Source: Microbacterium festucae (lineage in GTDB: Bacteria > Actinomycetota > Actinomycetes > Actinomycetales > Microbacteriaceae). Taken from it: 64,000 nucleotides of DNA. Both the position numbers and the translations under genes were made by a program. The stretch covers positions 248,001 to 312,000 of the forward strand of contig NZ_JAOEFC010000003.1 in assembly GCF_025421715.1 (NCBI RefSeq), read 5' to 3'. The notes beneath the pieces are model-generated. The model made no database searches. It saw only the letters and a program-made list of their open reading frames with translations, and had not been told where the DNA came from. How positions within the stretch are numbered: the first letter of the stretch is position 1; each line of letters opens with the position of its first letter. Shown one piece after another: positions 9,084-15,786 of the stretch.

Positions 9084-9163
9084 GCATTCTCGGAGTGCGC
9101 GATCTGTCTCGGAGGATTCGCCCGGAATCATCCGATCCCGGTACTGATCTCCGAAACGGATGC
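9084..9163. repeat. REPIN-like palindromic repeat, copy 2
   Basis: Same architecture as copy 1 with divergence: outer arm GCATTCTCGGAG at 9084, inner CGGAGGAT (9110-9117) facing ATCATCCG (9127-9134) with one mismatch, and outer CTCCGAAACGGATGC ending at 9163. Unlike copies 1 and 3 it lacks the leading GTGGCGGCATCC block. Confidence 0.75.
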
Positions 9164-9259
9164 TGGGGAGGCGGAGTTCTCGACCGCGGGCGAGTCCTCG
9201 GGGCCGCGCTGTTGCGGTTCGAGGGGTGGCCGATGCGCGCCGACGTTCGCGGGTGTCCG

Positions 9260-9360
9260 GGTGGCGGCATCCGCGGGTGGCGCATTTCGGAGTGTGCGAT
9301 CCATCTCGGAGGATGCGCCCGGAATCCTCCGATCCCGGTACTGATCTCCGAGACGGATGC
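9260..9360. repeat. REPIN-like palindromic repeat, copy 3
   Basis: Nearly identical to copy 1 from the leading GTGGCGGCATCC block to the inner hairpin (CGGAGGAT 9307-9314, ATCCTCCG 9324-9331) and ending CTCCGAGACGGATGC. It runs directly into the 33-bp tandem repeat. The stretch 8861-9518 has no convincing gene; it holds only these three copies, spacer DNA and the tandem repeat. Confidence 0.8.
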
Positions 9361-9474
9361 CGCGCGTCGGGCGGCCGAATGCCGACCGTATGCCGCGCGT
9401 CGGGCGGCCGGACGCCGACCGGATGCCGTGCGTCGGACGGAAGAACCGCGACCGGATGCCGCGAGCCGGCGACC
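9355..9474. repeat. 33-bp tandem repeat, 3.6 units
   Basis: Units begin at 9355, 9388, 9421 and 9454 (last truncated). Each starts GGATGCCGYGCGTCGG or a close variant and ends CGACC. The unit is 11 codons long, so reading frames stay open through it on both strands, but there is no gene signal. It lies between the REPIN copies and the 3' end of the LLM oxidoreductase gene. Confidence 0.8.
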
Positions 9475-9518
9475 CGCACCCCCCGCACGGATGCCGCAGC
9501 ACCCGGCATCCGGTCAGG

Positions 9519-10544
9519 TCACGCGGTGGAGGGCTTCCAGCCGAGCGCCGGGGCGACGTGGGTCGCGAACGACTCGATGACCCGCAGGTTGAACGCGACG
9601 CCCAGCTGGCTCGGGATGGTGAGCATGAGGGTGTCGGCGCTGGCGATGGCGGCGTCCTGTCTGAGCTGCTCGACGAGCACGTCGGGCGCAGCGGCGTAGG
9701 TCTTGCCGAAGGTCGAGCGGAAGCCGTCGATGTAGCCGATGCCGTCGCCCTCCTGGCTGTGGCCGAAGTAGAGCTCGTCTTCGGCGGTGGTGATCGGGAA
9801 GATCGACCGGCTCACCGAGACCCGCGGGGTGCCGGGGTGTCCGGCATCCGCCCAGGCGGCGCGGAACGCGGCGATCTGCTCGGCCTGCAGCACGTCGAAC
9901 GGGCGGCCGTCGGCTTCGGTGACGAGCGTCGACGACATGAGGTTGAGGCCCTGTGCGCCGGCCCACTCGGCCGTGCCGCGGGTGCCCGACCCCCACCAGA
10001 TGCGCGAGGGCAGTCCGGGGGACTGGGGTTCGATCTGCTGCAGTCCGCTGCCGCCGCCGAAGGGGCTGTCGGCATCGCGCTCGGCGAGGCCCTCGCCGTG
10101 GATGGCGCGCCAGAACAGCTCGAAGTGCTCGCGGGCGAGGTCGGCCCCGCGCGGGTCGTCGGCGGCGTAGCCGAACGCCTCGTAGCCGCGCACGACGGTC
10201 TCGGGTGAGCCGCGGCTCACGCCGAGGGCGAGGCGTCCGCCCGAGATGAGGTCGACGGCGGCGGCCTCTTCGGCCAGGTAGAGGGGGTTCTCGTAGCGCA
10301 TGTCGATCACGCCGGTGCCCATCTCGATGCGCGTCGTCTTGGCGGCGATGGCCGCCAGCAGCGGCATCGGCGAGGCCTGCTGCCGGGCGAAGTGGTGCAC
10401 GCGGAACGAGATGCCGTTGACGCCGAGGTCGTCCATGCCCTGGGCGAGGTCGATCGCCTGCAGCATCGAGTCGGCGGCGGTGAGTTGGCGTCCGCCGCCG
10501 AGGGGGCCGTAATGGCCGAAGGAGAGGGTTCCGAAGCGTTCCAT
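9519..10544 (-). CDS. LLM-class flavin-dependent oxidoreductase
   Basis: Luciferase-like monooxygenase family protein, 341 aa, predicted to use reduced FMN or F420 on an unknown substrate. The N-terminal beta strand and the segments FRVHHFARQQASPMPLL, TRIEMGTGVIDMRYENPLY and LISGGRLALGVSRGSPE are typical of the bacterial-luciferase TIM barrel (a TGVI-type segment and the DLISGGR motif). The ATG at 10544 opens the conserved MERFGTLSFGHYGP. It is divergent from the aldo/keto reductase and shares its 90-bp upstream region. Confidence 0.85.
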   Translation of the reverse strand: MERFGTLSFGHYGPLGGGRQLTAADSMLQAIDLAQGMDDLGVNGISFRVHHFARQQASPMPLLAAIAAKTTRIEMGTGVIDMRYENPLYLAEEAAAVDLISGGRLALGVSRGSPETVVRGYEAFGYAADDPRGADLAREHFELFWRAIHGEGLAERDADSPFGGGSGLQQIEPQSPGLPSRIWWGSGTRGTAEWAGAQGLNLMSSTLVTEADGRPFDVLQAEQIAAFRAAWADAGHPGTPRVSVSRSIFPITTAEDELYFGHSQEGDGIGYIDGFRSTFGKTYAAAPDVLVEQLRQDAAIASADTLMLTIPSQLGVAFNLRVIESFATHVAPALGWKPSTA

Positions 10545-10573
10545 GTCGTTGGCAACCGTACGCCCGTCCGGTT

Positions 10574-10587
10574 CATTCCAGTGAATG
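10574..10587. promoter_or_regulatory. Inverted repeat between LLM oxidoreductase and aldo/keto reductase
   Basis: CATTC-CAGT-GAATG, a 5-bp inverted repeat in an AT-richer stretch of the 90-bp divergent region, is a candidate operator serving both genes. No regulator gene adjoins it. Confidence 0.3.
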
Positions 10588-10634
10588 GATGCCGTCGGCG
10601 GAATACCCCGCGGTCGGTCAGACTTGACCTCATC

Positions 10635-11585
10635 ATGACCCGCATCGGAAACAGCGACCTCGACGTCTTCCCCCTCTCCCTCGGCGGCAACGTGTTCGGC
10701 TGGACGGCCGACCGCGACACCTCCTTCGCGATCCTCGACGCGTTCGTCGCCGGCGGTGGCGACTTCATCGACACGGCCGACTCGTACAGCGCCTGGGTGC
10801 CGGGCAACACCGGCGGCGACAGCGAGCGGATCATCGGCGCGTGGCTGGCCGACCGCCGCCCCGCCGGGGTCACCGTCGCCACCAAGGTGAGCCAGCACCC
10901 CGACTTCAAGGGTCTCGCGGCCGCCAACGTGCGCGCCGCCGCCGAGGCCTCCCGCGAGCGACTCGGCGTCGAGTCCATCGACCTGTACTACGCCCACTTC
11001 GACGACGCCGAGACCCCGCTGGAAGAGACCGTCGCCGCCTTCGGCGCGCTCGTGGCCGACGGCATCGTGCGCCACACCGCCGTCTCGAACTACTCGGCCG
11101 ACCGCATCCGCGAGTGGGTGCGCATCGCCCGCGAGCTGGGCGTGGCGGAGCCGGTGGCGGTGCAGCCGCACTACAACCTCGTGCACCGCGAGACCGAGAA
11201 CGACATCATCCCCGCCGCCGAAGAGCTCGGCCTGGGCGTCGTTCCCTACTTCTCGCTGGCCAAGGGCTTCCTCACCGGCAAGTACCGCTCCACCGACACC
11301 GAGGGGCAGTCCTCGCCGCGTGCCGCCGGCGCCGCCCAGTACGCCACCCCGCAGGGCCTGCAGATCATCGACACCCTCGAGCGCATCGGCTCGGCGCACG
11401 GCGTCTCGATCGCGGCCACCGCGATCGCATGGCTGCGCGCCAAGCCCGCCGTCGTCGCGCCGCTCGCGTCGGCCTCGCGCCCCGATCAGCTTCCCGACCT
11501 GCTCGCCGGTGCGTCGACGCAGCTGACGGCCGACGAGGTCGCCGAGCTCGACGCCGTGTCGGAGTGGACCCCCGCCGACATGTGA
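10635..11585 (+). CDS. Aldo/keto reductase
   Basis: NADPH-dependent carbonyl reductase of 316 aa, (alpha/beta)8 barrel. The catalytic tetrad is visible: Asp and Tyr in DTADSYS, Lys in VATKVS, and His in YYAHFDD. The late region LASASRPDQLPDLL matches the cofactor phosphate-binding part. The start is the ATG at 10635. It is followed by a strong hairpin (11590-11609) before the methyltransferase gene. The physiological substrate is not deducible. Confidence 0.9.
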   Translation: MTRIGNSDLDVFPLSLGGNVFGWTADRDTSFAILDAFVAGGGDFIDTADSYSAWVPGNTGGDSERIIGAWLADRRPAGVTVATKVSQHPDFKGLAAANVRAAAEASRERLGVESIDLYYAHFDDAETPLEETVAAFGALVADGIVRHTAVSNYSADRIREWVRIARELGVAEPVAVQPHYNLVHRETENDIIPAAEELGLGVVPYFSLAKGFLTGKYRSTDTEGQSSPRAAGAAQYATPQGLQIIDTLERIGSAHGVSIAATAIAWLRAKPAVVAPLASASRPDQLPDLLAGASTQLTADEVAELDAVSEWTPADM

Positions 11586-11589
11586 GCGC

Positions 11590-11609
11590 GGCGGGGCGCC
11601 CGCCCCGCC
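11590..11609 (+). terminator. Hairpin between aldo/keto reductase and methyltransferase
   Basis: GGCGGGGC-GCCC-GCCCCGCC, a perfect 8-bp stem with 4-nt loop, begins five bases after the stop and ends 11 bases before the next start. It may terminate or attenuate read-through. Confidence 0.55.
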
Positions 11610-11620
11610 ACAATGAGTGC

Positions 11621-12421
11621 ATGGCCGACGACTACACCCACGGACATCACGAGAGCGTGCTGCGCTCGCACCGCTGGCGCACCGCCGAGAACTCGGCGGC
11701 GTACCTGCTGCCGCACCTTCGGGCGGGCCTCGACCTGCTCGACGTGGGCGCCGGGCCGGGCACGATCACCCTCGACCTCGCCGCGCGCGTGGCTCCGGGG
11801 CGGGTGCGGGGCATCGACGCGTCGGCGGCGGTCGTGGCCGAGGCCGAGGCCGCGCGGGCAGCGGCCGGGGTCGCCGGCGTGGAGTTCGCCGTCGACGACG
11901 CCTACGCCCTGTCGGATGCCGACGCCACCTGGGACATCGTGCACGCGCACCAGGTGCTCCAGCACCTCACCCGGCCGGTCGAGGCGCTGCGCGAGTTCCG
12001 TCGGGTCGTGCGCCCGGGCGGCGTGGTCGCGGTGCGCGACGTCGACTACGAGGGGGCCATCTGGTGGCCGCGGCTGCCGGGACTGGACGAGTGGCGCGAG
12101 GTCTACCTCGCGGTGCACCGCGGCACCAGCGGCGAGCCCGCCGCCGGGCGCCGGCTCAAGGCGTGGGCGCAGGATGCCGGTTTCGCGCGCATCGACGCCA
12201 CGGCATCCCTCTGGCTGTTCGAGACGCCCGCCGACCGCGCCTGGTGGGGAGGCGCGTGGGCCGACCGTGCACTGCACTCGTCGTTCGCCGACAACGCGCG
12301 CCGGCTCGGGCTGGCCGACGACGCCGCGCTGCAGCGCATCAGCGACGCGTGGCGGGAGTGGGCGGCCGCCGACGACGGCTGGCTTCTGATGCCGCACGGC
12401 GAGGTGCTCGCGCGCGACTGA
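11621..12421 (+). CDS. Class I SAM-dependent methyltransferase (UbiE-like)
   Basis: Cytosolic methyltransferase of 266 aa. SAM-binding motif I is LLDVGAGPGTI (about residues 39-49), followed by an acidic end of strand 2 (GIDAS), motif II around DATWDIVHAHQVLQHL and motif III RPGGVVAVRD. The start at 11621 is chosen because the upstream ATG at 11613 is out of frame. The acceptor is unknown. It converges on the TetR gene, with a CGCCG repeat between them. Confidence 0.85.
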   Translation: MADDYTHGHHESVLRSHRWRTAENSAAYLLPHLRAGLDLLDVGAGPGTITLDLAARVAPGRVRGIDASAAVVAEAEAARAAAGVAGVEFAVDDAYALSDADATWDIVHAHQVLQHLTRPVEALREFRRVVRPGGVVAVRDVDYEGAIWWPRLPGLDEWREVYLAVHRGTSGEPAAGRRLKAWAQDAGFARIDATASLWLFETPADRAWWGGAWADRALHSSFADNARRLGLADDAALQRISDAWREWAAADDGWLLMPHGEVLARD

Positions 12422-12455
12422 CCCGATGTCGGGGCCGGCGGCGCGCGCCGCGCTC

Positions 12456-12490
12456 CGCCGCGCCGCGCCGCGCCGCGCCGCGCCGCGCCG
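12456..12490. repeat. CGCCG pentanucleotide repeat, seven copies
   Basis: Seven perfect CGCCG units fill the gap between the convergent methyltransferase and TetR genes, ending five bases before the TetR stop. It lies outside both coding frames, so length changes would not shift either protein. Confidence 0.85.
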
Positions 12491-12494
12491 AGGC

Positions 12495-13154
12495 TCAGGG
12501 GAGCAGGCGCTCGATGCCGGCGACGAACGCGTCGAGGTCGAAGGCGAGCTGCTCCTCGCCGAAGTTGTCGACCCGTTCGTCGACCAGGCGCCGCAGGGCG
12601 GGGTAGCCCTCGTCGGTCTGGGCCAGCGCATCGCGCAGCGCCTCGATCTGCGGGTGGCCGCCGGCGCGGGCGCCGATGATCGCGTCGCGGGCGAAGCCGG
12701 TGCAGGTAGTCACCAGCAGGTGCATGGCGCGGCTGGTGGTGACCGGGTCGAGGCCCGCGGCCAGCAGTCGTTCGGCGACGATCTCCGAGCCGTCGGCCAC
12801 GACGAGGTCGCGCGGGCTCGTGAACCGGAAGTGGGCGACCCATTCGCCGGTGTCGACGGTGCTGCGCCACATCGCCCGGCCGTAGGCGCGGCAGGCGTCC
12901 TGCCAGGTGACGCCGAGGTCGAGCTCTTCGTCGGCGAGGCGGGAGCGGTAGGCGTCGATGGCCAGCAGCTCGAGCAGGCTCTCGCGGTCGGTGATGTGGT
13001 GGTTGAGCGCTTTGCGGTCCACGCCCAGCGCGTCGGCGACCCGTTGCATGGTGACCTCGGCGGGCGGGATGCCGCGGGCGGCGTCGACGATCGCATCCAG
13101 GTCGATGCCGGCGCGGATGCCGCGTCCGCGTCGCGGAAGCTGTGCCTTCGCCAT
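12495..13154 (-). CDS. TetR/AcrR-family regulator
   Basis: 219-aa repressor-type protein. An N-terminal HTH (about residues 20-65, with VTMQRVADALGVDRKALNHHI) is followed by an all-helical ligand-binding domain. It is divergent from an SDR gene, and the intergenic DNA carries two palindromes (13213-13246) suited to TetR dimers. It therefore probably represses both itself and the SDR gene until an unknown ligand binds. Confidence 0.85.
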   Translation of the reverse strand: MAKAQLPRRGRGIRAGIDLDAIVDAARGIPPAEVTMQRVADALGVDRKALNHHITDRESLLELLAIDAYRSRLADEELDLGVTWQDACRAYGRAMWRSTVDTGEWVAHFRFTSPRDLVVADGSEIVAERLLAAGLDPVTTSRAMHLLVTTCTGFARDAIIGARAGGHPQIEALRDALAQTDEGYPALRRLVDERVDNFGEEQLAFDLDAFVAGIERLLP

Positions 13155-13212
13155 GGGTTCCCCGTCTCTTGCGTCGTGCCCCTTGGCATTCCGACGCCCC
13201 CGAGCCTATTCT

Positions 13213-13246
13213 TTCCCGCGCGGGAATTGTTTTTCCCGGTCGGGAT
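13213..13246. promoter_or_regulatory. Paired TetR-type operators
   Basis: A perfect palindrome TTCCCGCGCGGGAA (13213-13226) and a second site TTCCCGGTCGGGAT (13233-13246) sit 20 bp apart, on the same helical face. Between them TTGTTT (13227-13232), with GAGTAT 17 bp further on, could be the -35/-10 of the SDR gene, so bound repressor would cover the promoter. Confidence 0.75.
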
Positions 13247-13289
13247 TTGGAGTATCGGACCCGCCCGAGGTCCGAGGAAGCGAAGCATC

Positions 13290-14300
13290 ATGTCAGCGAA
13301 GAAGCTCACCGCCGCGAGCCCCATCGGCGAATGGCTCGATGACGAGGTGGGAGGCCCGCTCGTGGGCGGTCTGCTCGCCGCCAGCGGCGCCACCGCCGAG
13401 ACCCTCGCGCCGCTGCGCGCCCTGCCGCTGCAGCAGCTGGTGGCCCTCAGCCAGGGGCAGCTGCCGCAGTCGGTGGTCGACGACCTCGTGCGCCAGGCCA
13501 ACGGCGGCGAGATCCCCGACGACGAGGCGCCGTCGGGCTGGGTGGAGAAGATCACGGCGGGGCGCTTCGCGGGGCAGACGGTGGTCGTCACCGGCGCCGC
13601 CAGCGGCATCGGGCGCGCCACTGCGGCCCGCGTGGCGCGCGAGGGCGGCCGGGTCGTCGCCGTCGACGTCTCGGCCGACAAGCTCGCCGAGTTCGCGGCA
13701 TCCCTTCCCGAAGCCGACATCGTCACGGTGGCCGGCGACATCACCCGGCAGGAGTCGATCGACGAGATCGTCGCCGCCGCGGGGGAGCGCATAGACGCGC
13801 TCGCCAACGTCGCCGGCATCAACGACGACTTCTCGCCCCTGCACGAGACGACCGACGCCATGTGGGACCGCGTGATGGGCGTCAACGTCACGGGCGCCTT
13901 CAAGCTCACCCGCGCGGTGCTGCCGGCGATGATCGCGGCCGGCCGCGGCTCGGTCGTGAATATCGCCTCCGAGGCGGGCCTGCGCGGCAGCGCCTCGGGC
14001 AACGCCTACACGACCAGCAAGCACGCCGTCGTCGGGCTCACCCGCTCGGCCGCGTTCATGTACGGACCCCACGGCATCCGCGTGAACGCCGTCGCCCCCG
14101 GCGGCGTGGCCACCGGCATCCCCTTCCCGCCGCACGTGTCCGAGGCCGGCTCCGCCCGGCTGCAGCCGTTCCAGTCCGCGATCCCGACGCTCGCCACGGC
14201 CGAGCAGCTGGCCGCCTCGATCACGTTCCTGCTGTCGGATGACGGGGTGAACCTCAACGGGGTCATCCTGCCCAGCGACGGCGGCTGGTCGGTGCAGTAG
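13290..14300 (+). CDS. Short-chain dehydrogenase/reductase with N-terminal extension
   Basis: 336-aa NAD(P)-dependent oxidoreductase. The Rossmann motif TGAASGIG is at residues 101-108, NVAG near 180, a catalytic Ser in VVNIASEAG, and Tyr-x3-Lys as YTTSK. The first 90 residues are an extra helical segment not present in ordinary SDRs of about 250 aa. The start at 13290 follows GAGGAAG. It is probably controlled by the divergent TetR protein through the two palindromes. The substrate is unknown. Confidence 0.88.
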   Translation: MSAKKLTAASPIGEWLDDEVGGPLVGGLLAASGATAETLAPLRALPLQQLVALSQGQLPQSVVDDLVRQANGGEIPDDEAPSGWVEKITAGRFAGQTVVVTGAASGIGRATAARVAREGGRVVAVDVSADKLAEFAASLPEADIVTVAGDITRQESIDEIVAAAGERIDALANVAGINDDFSPLHETTDAMWDRVMGVNVTGAFKLTRAVLPAMIAAGRGSVVNIASEAGLRGSASGNAYTTSKHAVVGLTRSAAFMYGPHGIRVNAVAPGGVATGIPFPPHVSEAGSARLQPFQSAIPTLATAEQLAASITFLLSDDGVNLNGVILPSDGGWSVQ

Positions 14301-14338
14301 GTGCGGGGCCGGCGGCCAGAGGCGCGGGGGCGCCGAGG

Positions 14339-14641
14339 TCAGGGCGCGGGCCGCAACCCGGTCTCGATGATGATGCGACCGCCGTCGATCACGCCGGGGC
14401 CGTCGCCCGGGATCGGTGCGGGTGCGGGCATGATCTGCTCCGCCTCCCACACCGCCTGCGCCTCGGCCGCCGACGGCCGCCACACCTCGTCGAAGCCGAC
14501 GATGCCGCCGCTGGAGAGGGCCCGCGGGCGCCCCTGGCGACGGGAGCGGCGCGCGTCCCACCACAGCCACACGCCGTAGACGGGGAACAGGGCCAGCACG
14601 GTGAGAAAGCCCCACATCAGCGCGCCGCCGAACCCGTCCAT
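14339..14641 (-). CDS. Small single-pass membrane protein, unknown
   Basis: 100-aa protein with one N-terminal transmembrane helix (about residues 5-28), a basic RRSRRQGRPR stop-transfer, and a soluble proline-rich tail. Family not recognised. The start ATG at 14641 is preceded by TATCCT and six bases, so the message is probably leaderless. It is divergent from the DUF3054 gene with only 30 bp between starts. Confidence 0.65.
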   Translation of the reverse strand: MDGFGGALMWGFLTVLALFPVYGVWLWWDARRSRRQGRPRALSSGGIVGFDEVWRPSAAEAQAVWEAEQIMPAPAPIPGDGPGVIDGGRIIIETGLRPAP

Positions 14642-14647
14642 GCGCAC

Positions 14648-14665
14648 AGGATACGTCCGTAGGCT
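14648..14665. promoter_or_regulatory. Back-to-back leaderless promoters
   Basis: The minus-strand -10 TATCCT (14648-14653) and plus-strand -10 TAGGCT (14660-14665) each lie exactly six bases from their start codons (14641 and 14672). The two promoters share a 30-bp gap, so the polymerases should exclude each other. Confidence 0.6.
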
Positions 14666-14671
14666 GGAGTG

Positions 14672-15049
14672 ATGGCATCCGTGCGCTCTGTGCTGTCCGC
14701 CCTGCTCGTCGACGTCGTGCTGGTGGTCGTGTTCGCGGTGATCGGGCGCGCCAGCCATGCCGAAGACCTGCTCGCGGGGCTGTGGACCACCGCCTGGCCG
14801 TTCCTGGCCGCGCTCGCCGTCGGCTGGCTGGTCGCGCAGGCCTGGCGCGCCCCGCTCGCGCCGCTGCGCACCGGACTGCCCGTGTGGGCCGTCACCCTCG
14901 TCGGGGGCATGCTGCTGCGCGCCGCGTCGGGGCAGGGCACCGCCGTCGCGTTCATCGTGGTCGCCGCCCTCTCGCTGCTGCTTCTGCTGGTGGGGTGGCG
15001 TGCGCTCGCGTCGCTCGTGACCCGGCGGCGTGCGATGCTCGAGGCATGA
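14672..15049 (+). CDS. DUF3054 family membrane protein
   Basis: 125-aa integral membrane protein with four hydrophobic helices, matching the general look of DUF3054 proteins of actinobacteria; function unknown. ATG 14672 is preferred over GTG 14669 because it sits at the leaderless distance from TAGGCT. Its stop overlaps the start of the acetyltransferase gene by ATGA. Confidence 0.75.
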   Translation: MASVRSVLSALLVDVVLVVVFAVIGRASHAEDLLAGLWTTAWPFLAALAVGWLVAQAWRAPLAPLRTGLPVWAVTLVGGMLLRAASGQGTAVAFIVVAALSLLLLLVGWRALASLVTRRRAMLEA

Positions 15050-15555
15050 CTGTGCGCACCCTCCCCGGCGACGCGACCCTCCGCGCGGCCCGGCCGGGCG
15101 ACGAGCCCGGCATCCTCGCCATGATCCAGGCGCTCGCCGACTACGAACGCGAGCCGGATGCCGTGCAAAACACCGCATCGATGCTCACCGACACGCTGTT
15201 CGGCGCCGATCCGCGCGCCTTCGCGCACGTCGTCGAGCGTGACGGGCGCATCGTGGGCATCGCCGTCTGGTTCCTCACCTACTCCACCTGGACCGGGCGT
15301 CACGGCGTCTGGCTCGAAGACCTCATCGTCGACGAGGGCGAGCGCGGCCGCGGCTACGGCAAGGCGCTCATCGCGTCGCTGGCCGAGGTGTGCGTCACGC
15401 GCGGCTACTCCCGGCTCGAATGGACTGTGCTCGACTGGAACGCCCCGTCGATCGCGTTCTACCGCTCGCTCGGCGCCGCCCCGCAAGACGAATGGACCAC
15501 CCAGCGCCTCGTCGGCGACGACCTCGTGCGCCTCGCGGGGGTCGGCGCCCGCTGA
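15046..15555 (+). CDS. GNAT N-acetyltransferase (diamine acetyltransferase-like)
   Basis: 169-aa acetyl-CoA-dependent N-acetyltransferase. The segment FLTYSTWTGRHGVWLEDLIV followed by the acetyl-CoA loop RGRGYGKAL and the WTVLDWNAPSIAFYRSLGA motif closely follow the spermidine/spermine acetyltransferase-like subgroup; a polyamine or amino-acid analogue is a possible substrate. It is translationally coupled to the DUF3054 gene. Confidence 0.85.
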   Translation: MTVRTLPGDATLRAARPGDEPGILAMIQALADYEREPDAVQNTASMLTDTLFGADPRAFAHVVERDGRIVGIAVWFLTYSTWTGRHGVWLEDLIVDEGERGRGYGKALIASLAEVCVTRGYSRLEWTVLDWNAPSIAFYRSLGAAPQDEWTTQRLVGDDLVRLAGVGAR

Positions 15556-15570
15556 CCCGGAGCCGCTGGC

Positions 15571-15600
15571 CCGGGGCGCGGGGCGCGGGGCGCGGGTGCG
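15571..15600. repeat. Short G/C tandem repeat
   Basis: Three GGGGCGC heptamers followed by GGGTGC units after the acetyltransferase stop; a low-complexity spacer immediately before REPIN-like copy 4. Confidence 0.6.
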
Positions 15601-15605
15601 GGTGC

Positions 15606-15694
15606 GGCACCGGATTCGGAGGTCGGCACCGGACTCGGAGCTTTTCGCCCGGATCCTCCGAACCCGGTGGCGTCCTCCGATCCGGATGCGGGGC
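15606..15694. repeat. REPIN-like palindromic repeat, copy 4
   Basis: A diverged member of the 9-kb family: outer GGATTCGGAGG (15612-15622) faces CCTCCGATCC (15674-15683), and inner CTCGGAG (15634-15640) faces CTCCG (15656-15660) across TTTTCGCCCGGAT. It shares the TCGCCCGGAT loop and the terminal GGATGC with the other copies. Confidence 0.65.
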
Positions 15695-15774
15695 GGCACG
15701 CCCAGGGCCGCCGCCCGCACGGATGCCGGGGCACCGGCCCGCGGCATCCGGCCGCCCGTGTCGGACGGGGCCGC

Positions 15775-15780
15775 TACGCT
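15775..15780 (+). promoter_or_regulatory. -10 hexamer (leaderless) of YcaQ-type gene
   Basis: TACGCT is followed by six bases and the ATG at 15787; no Shine-Dalgarno sequence. Confidence 0.5.
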
Positions 15781-15786
15781 CTCCCC

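Noticed and set aside
9357..9500. Small gene with an 11-residue repeat (MPRVGRPxADR)
   Set aside because: It is only the translation of the 33-bp tandem repeat; no Shine-Dalgarno or leaderless promoter precedes it.
12456..12490. CGCCG pentanucleotide repeat as a phase-variation switch
   Set aside because: It lies between two convergent stop codons, so unit changes would not alter either reading frame or a promoter.
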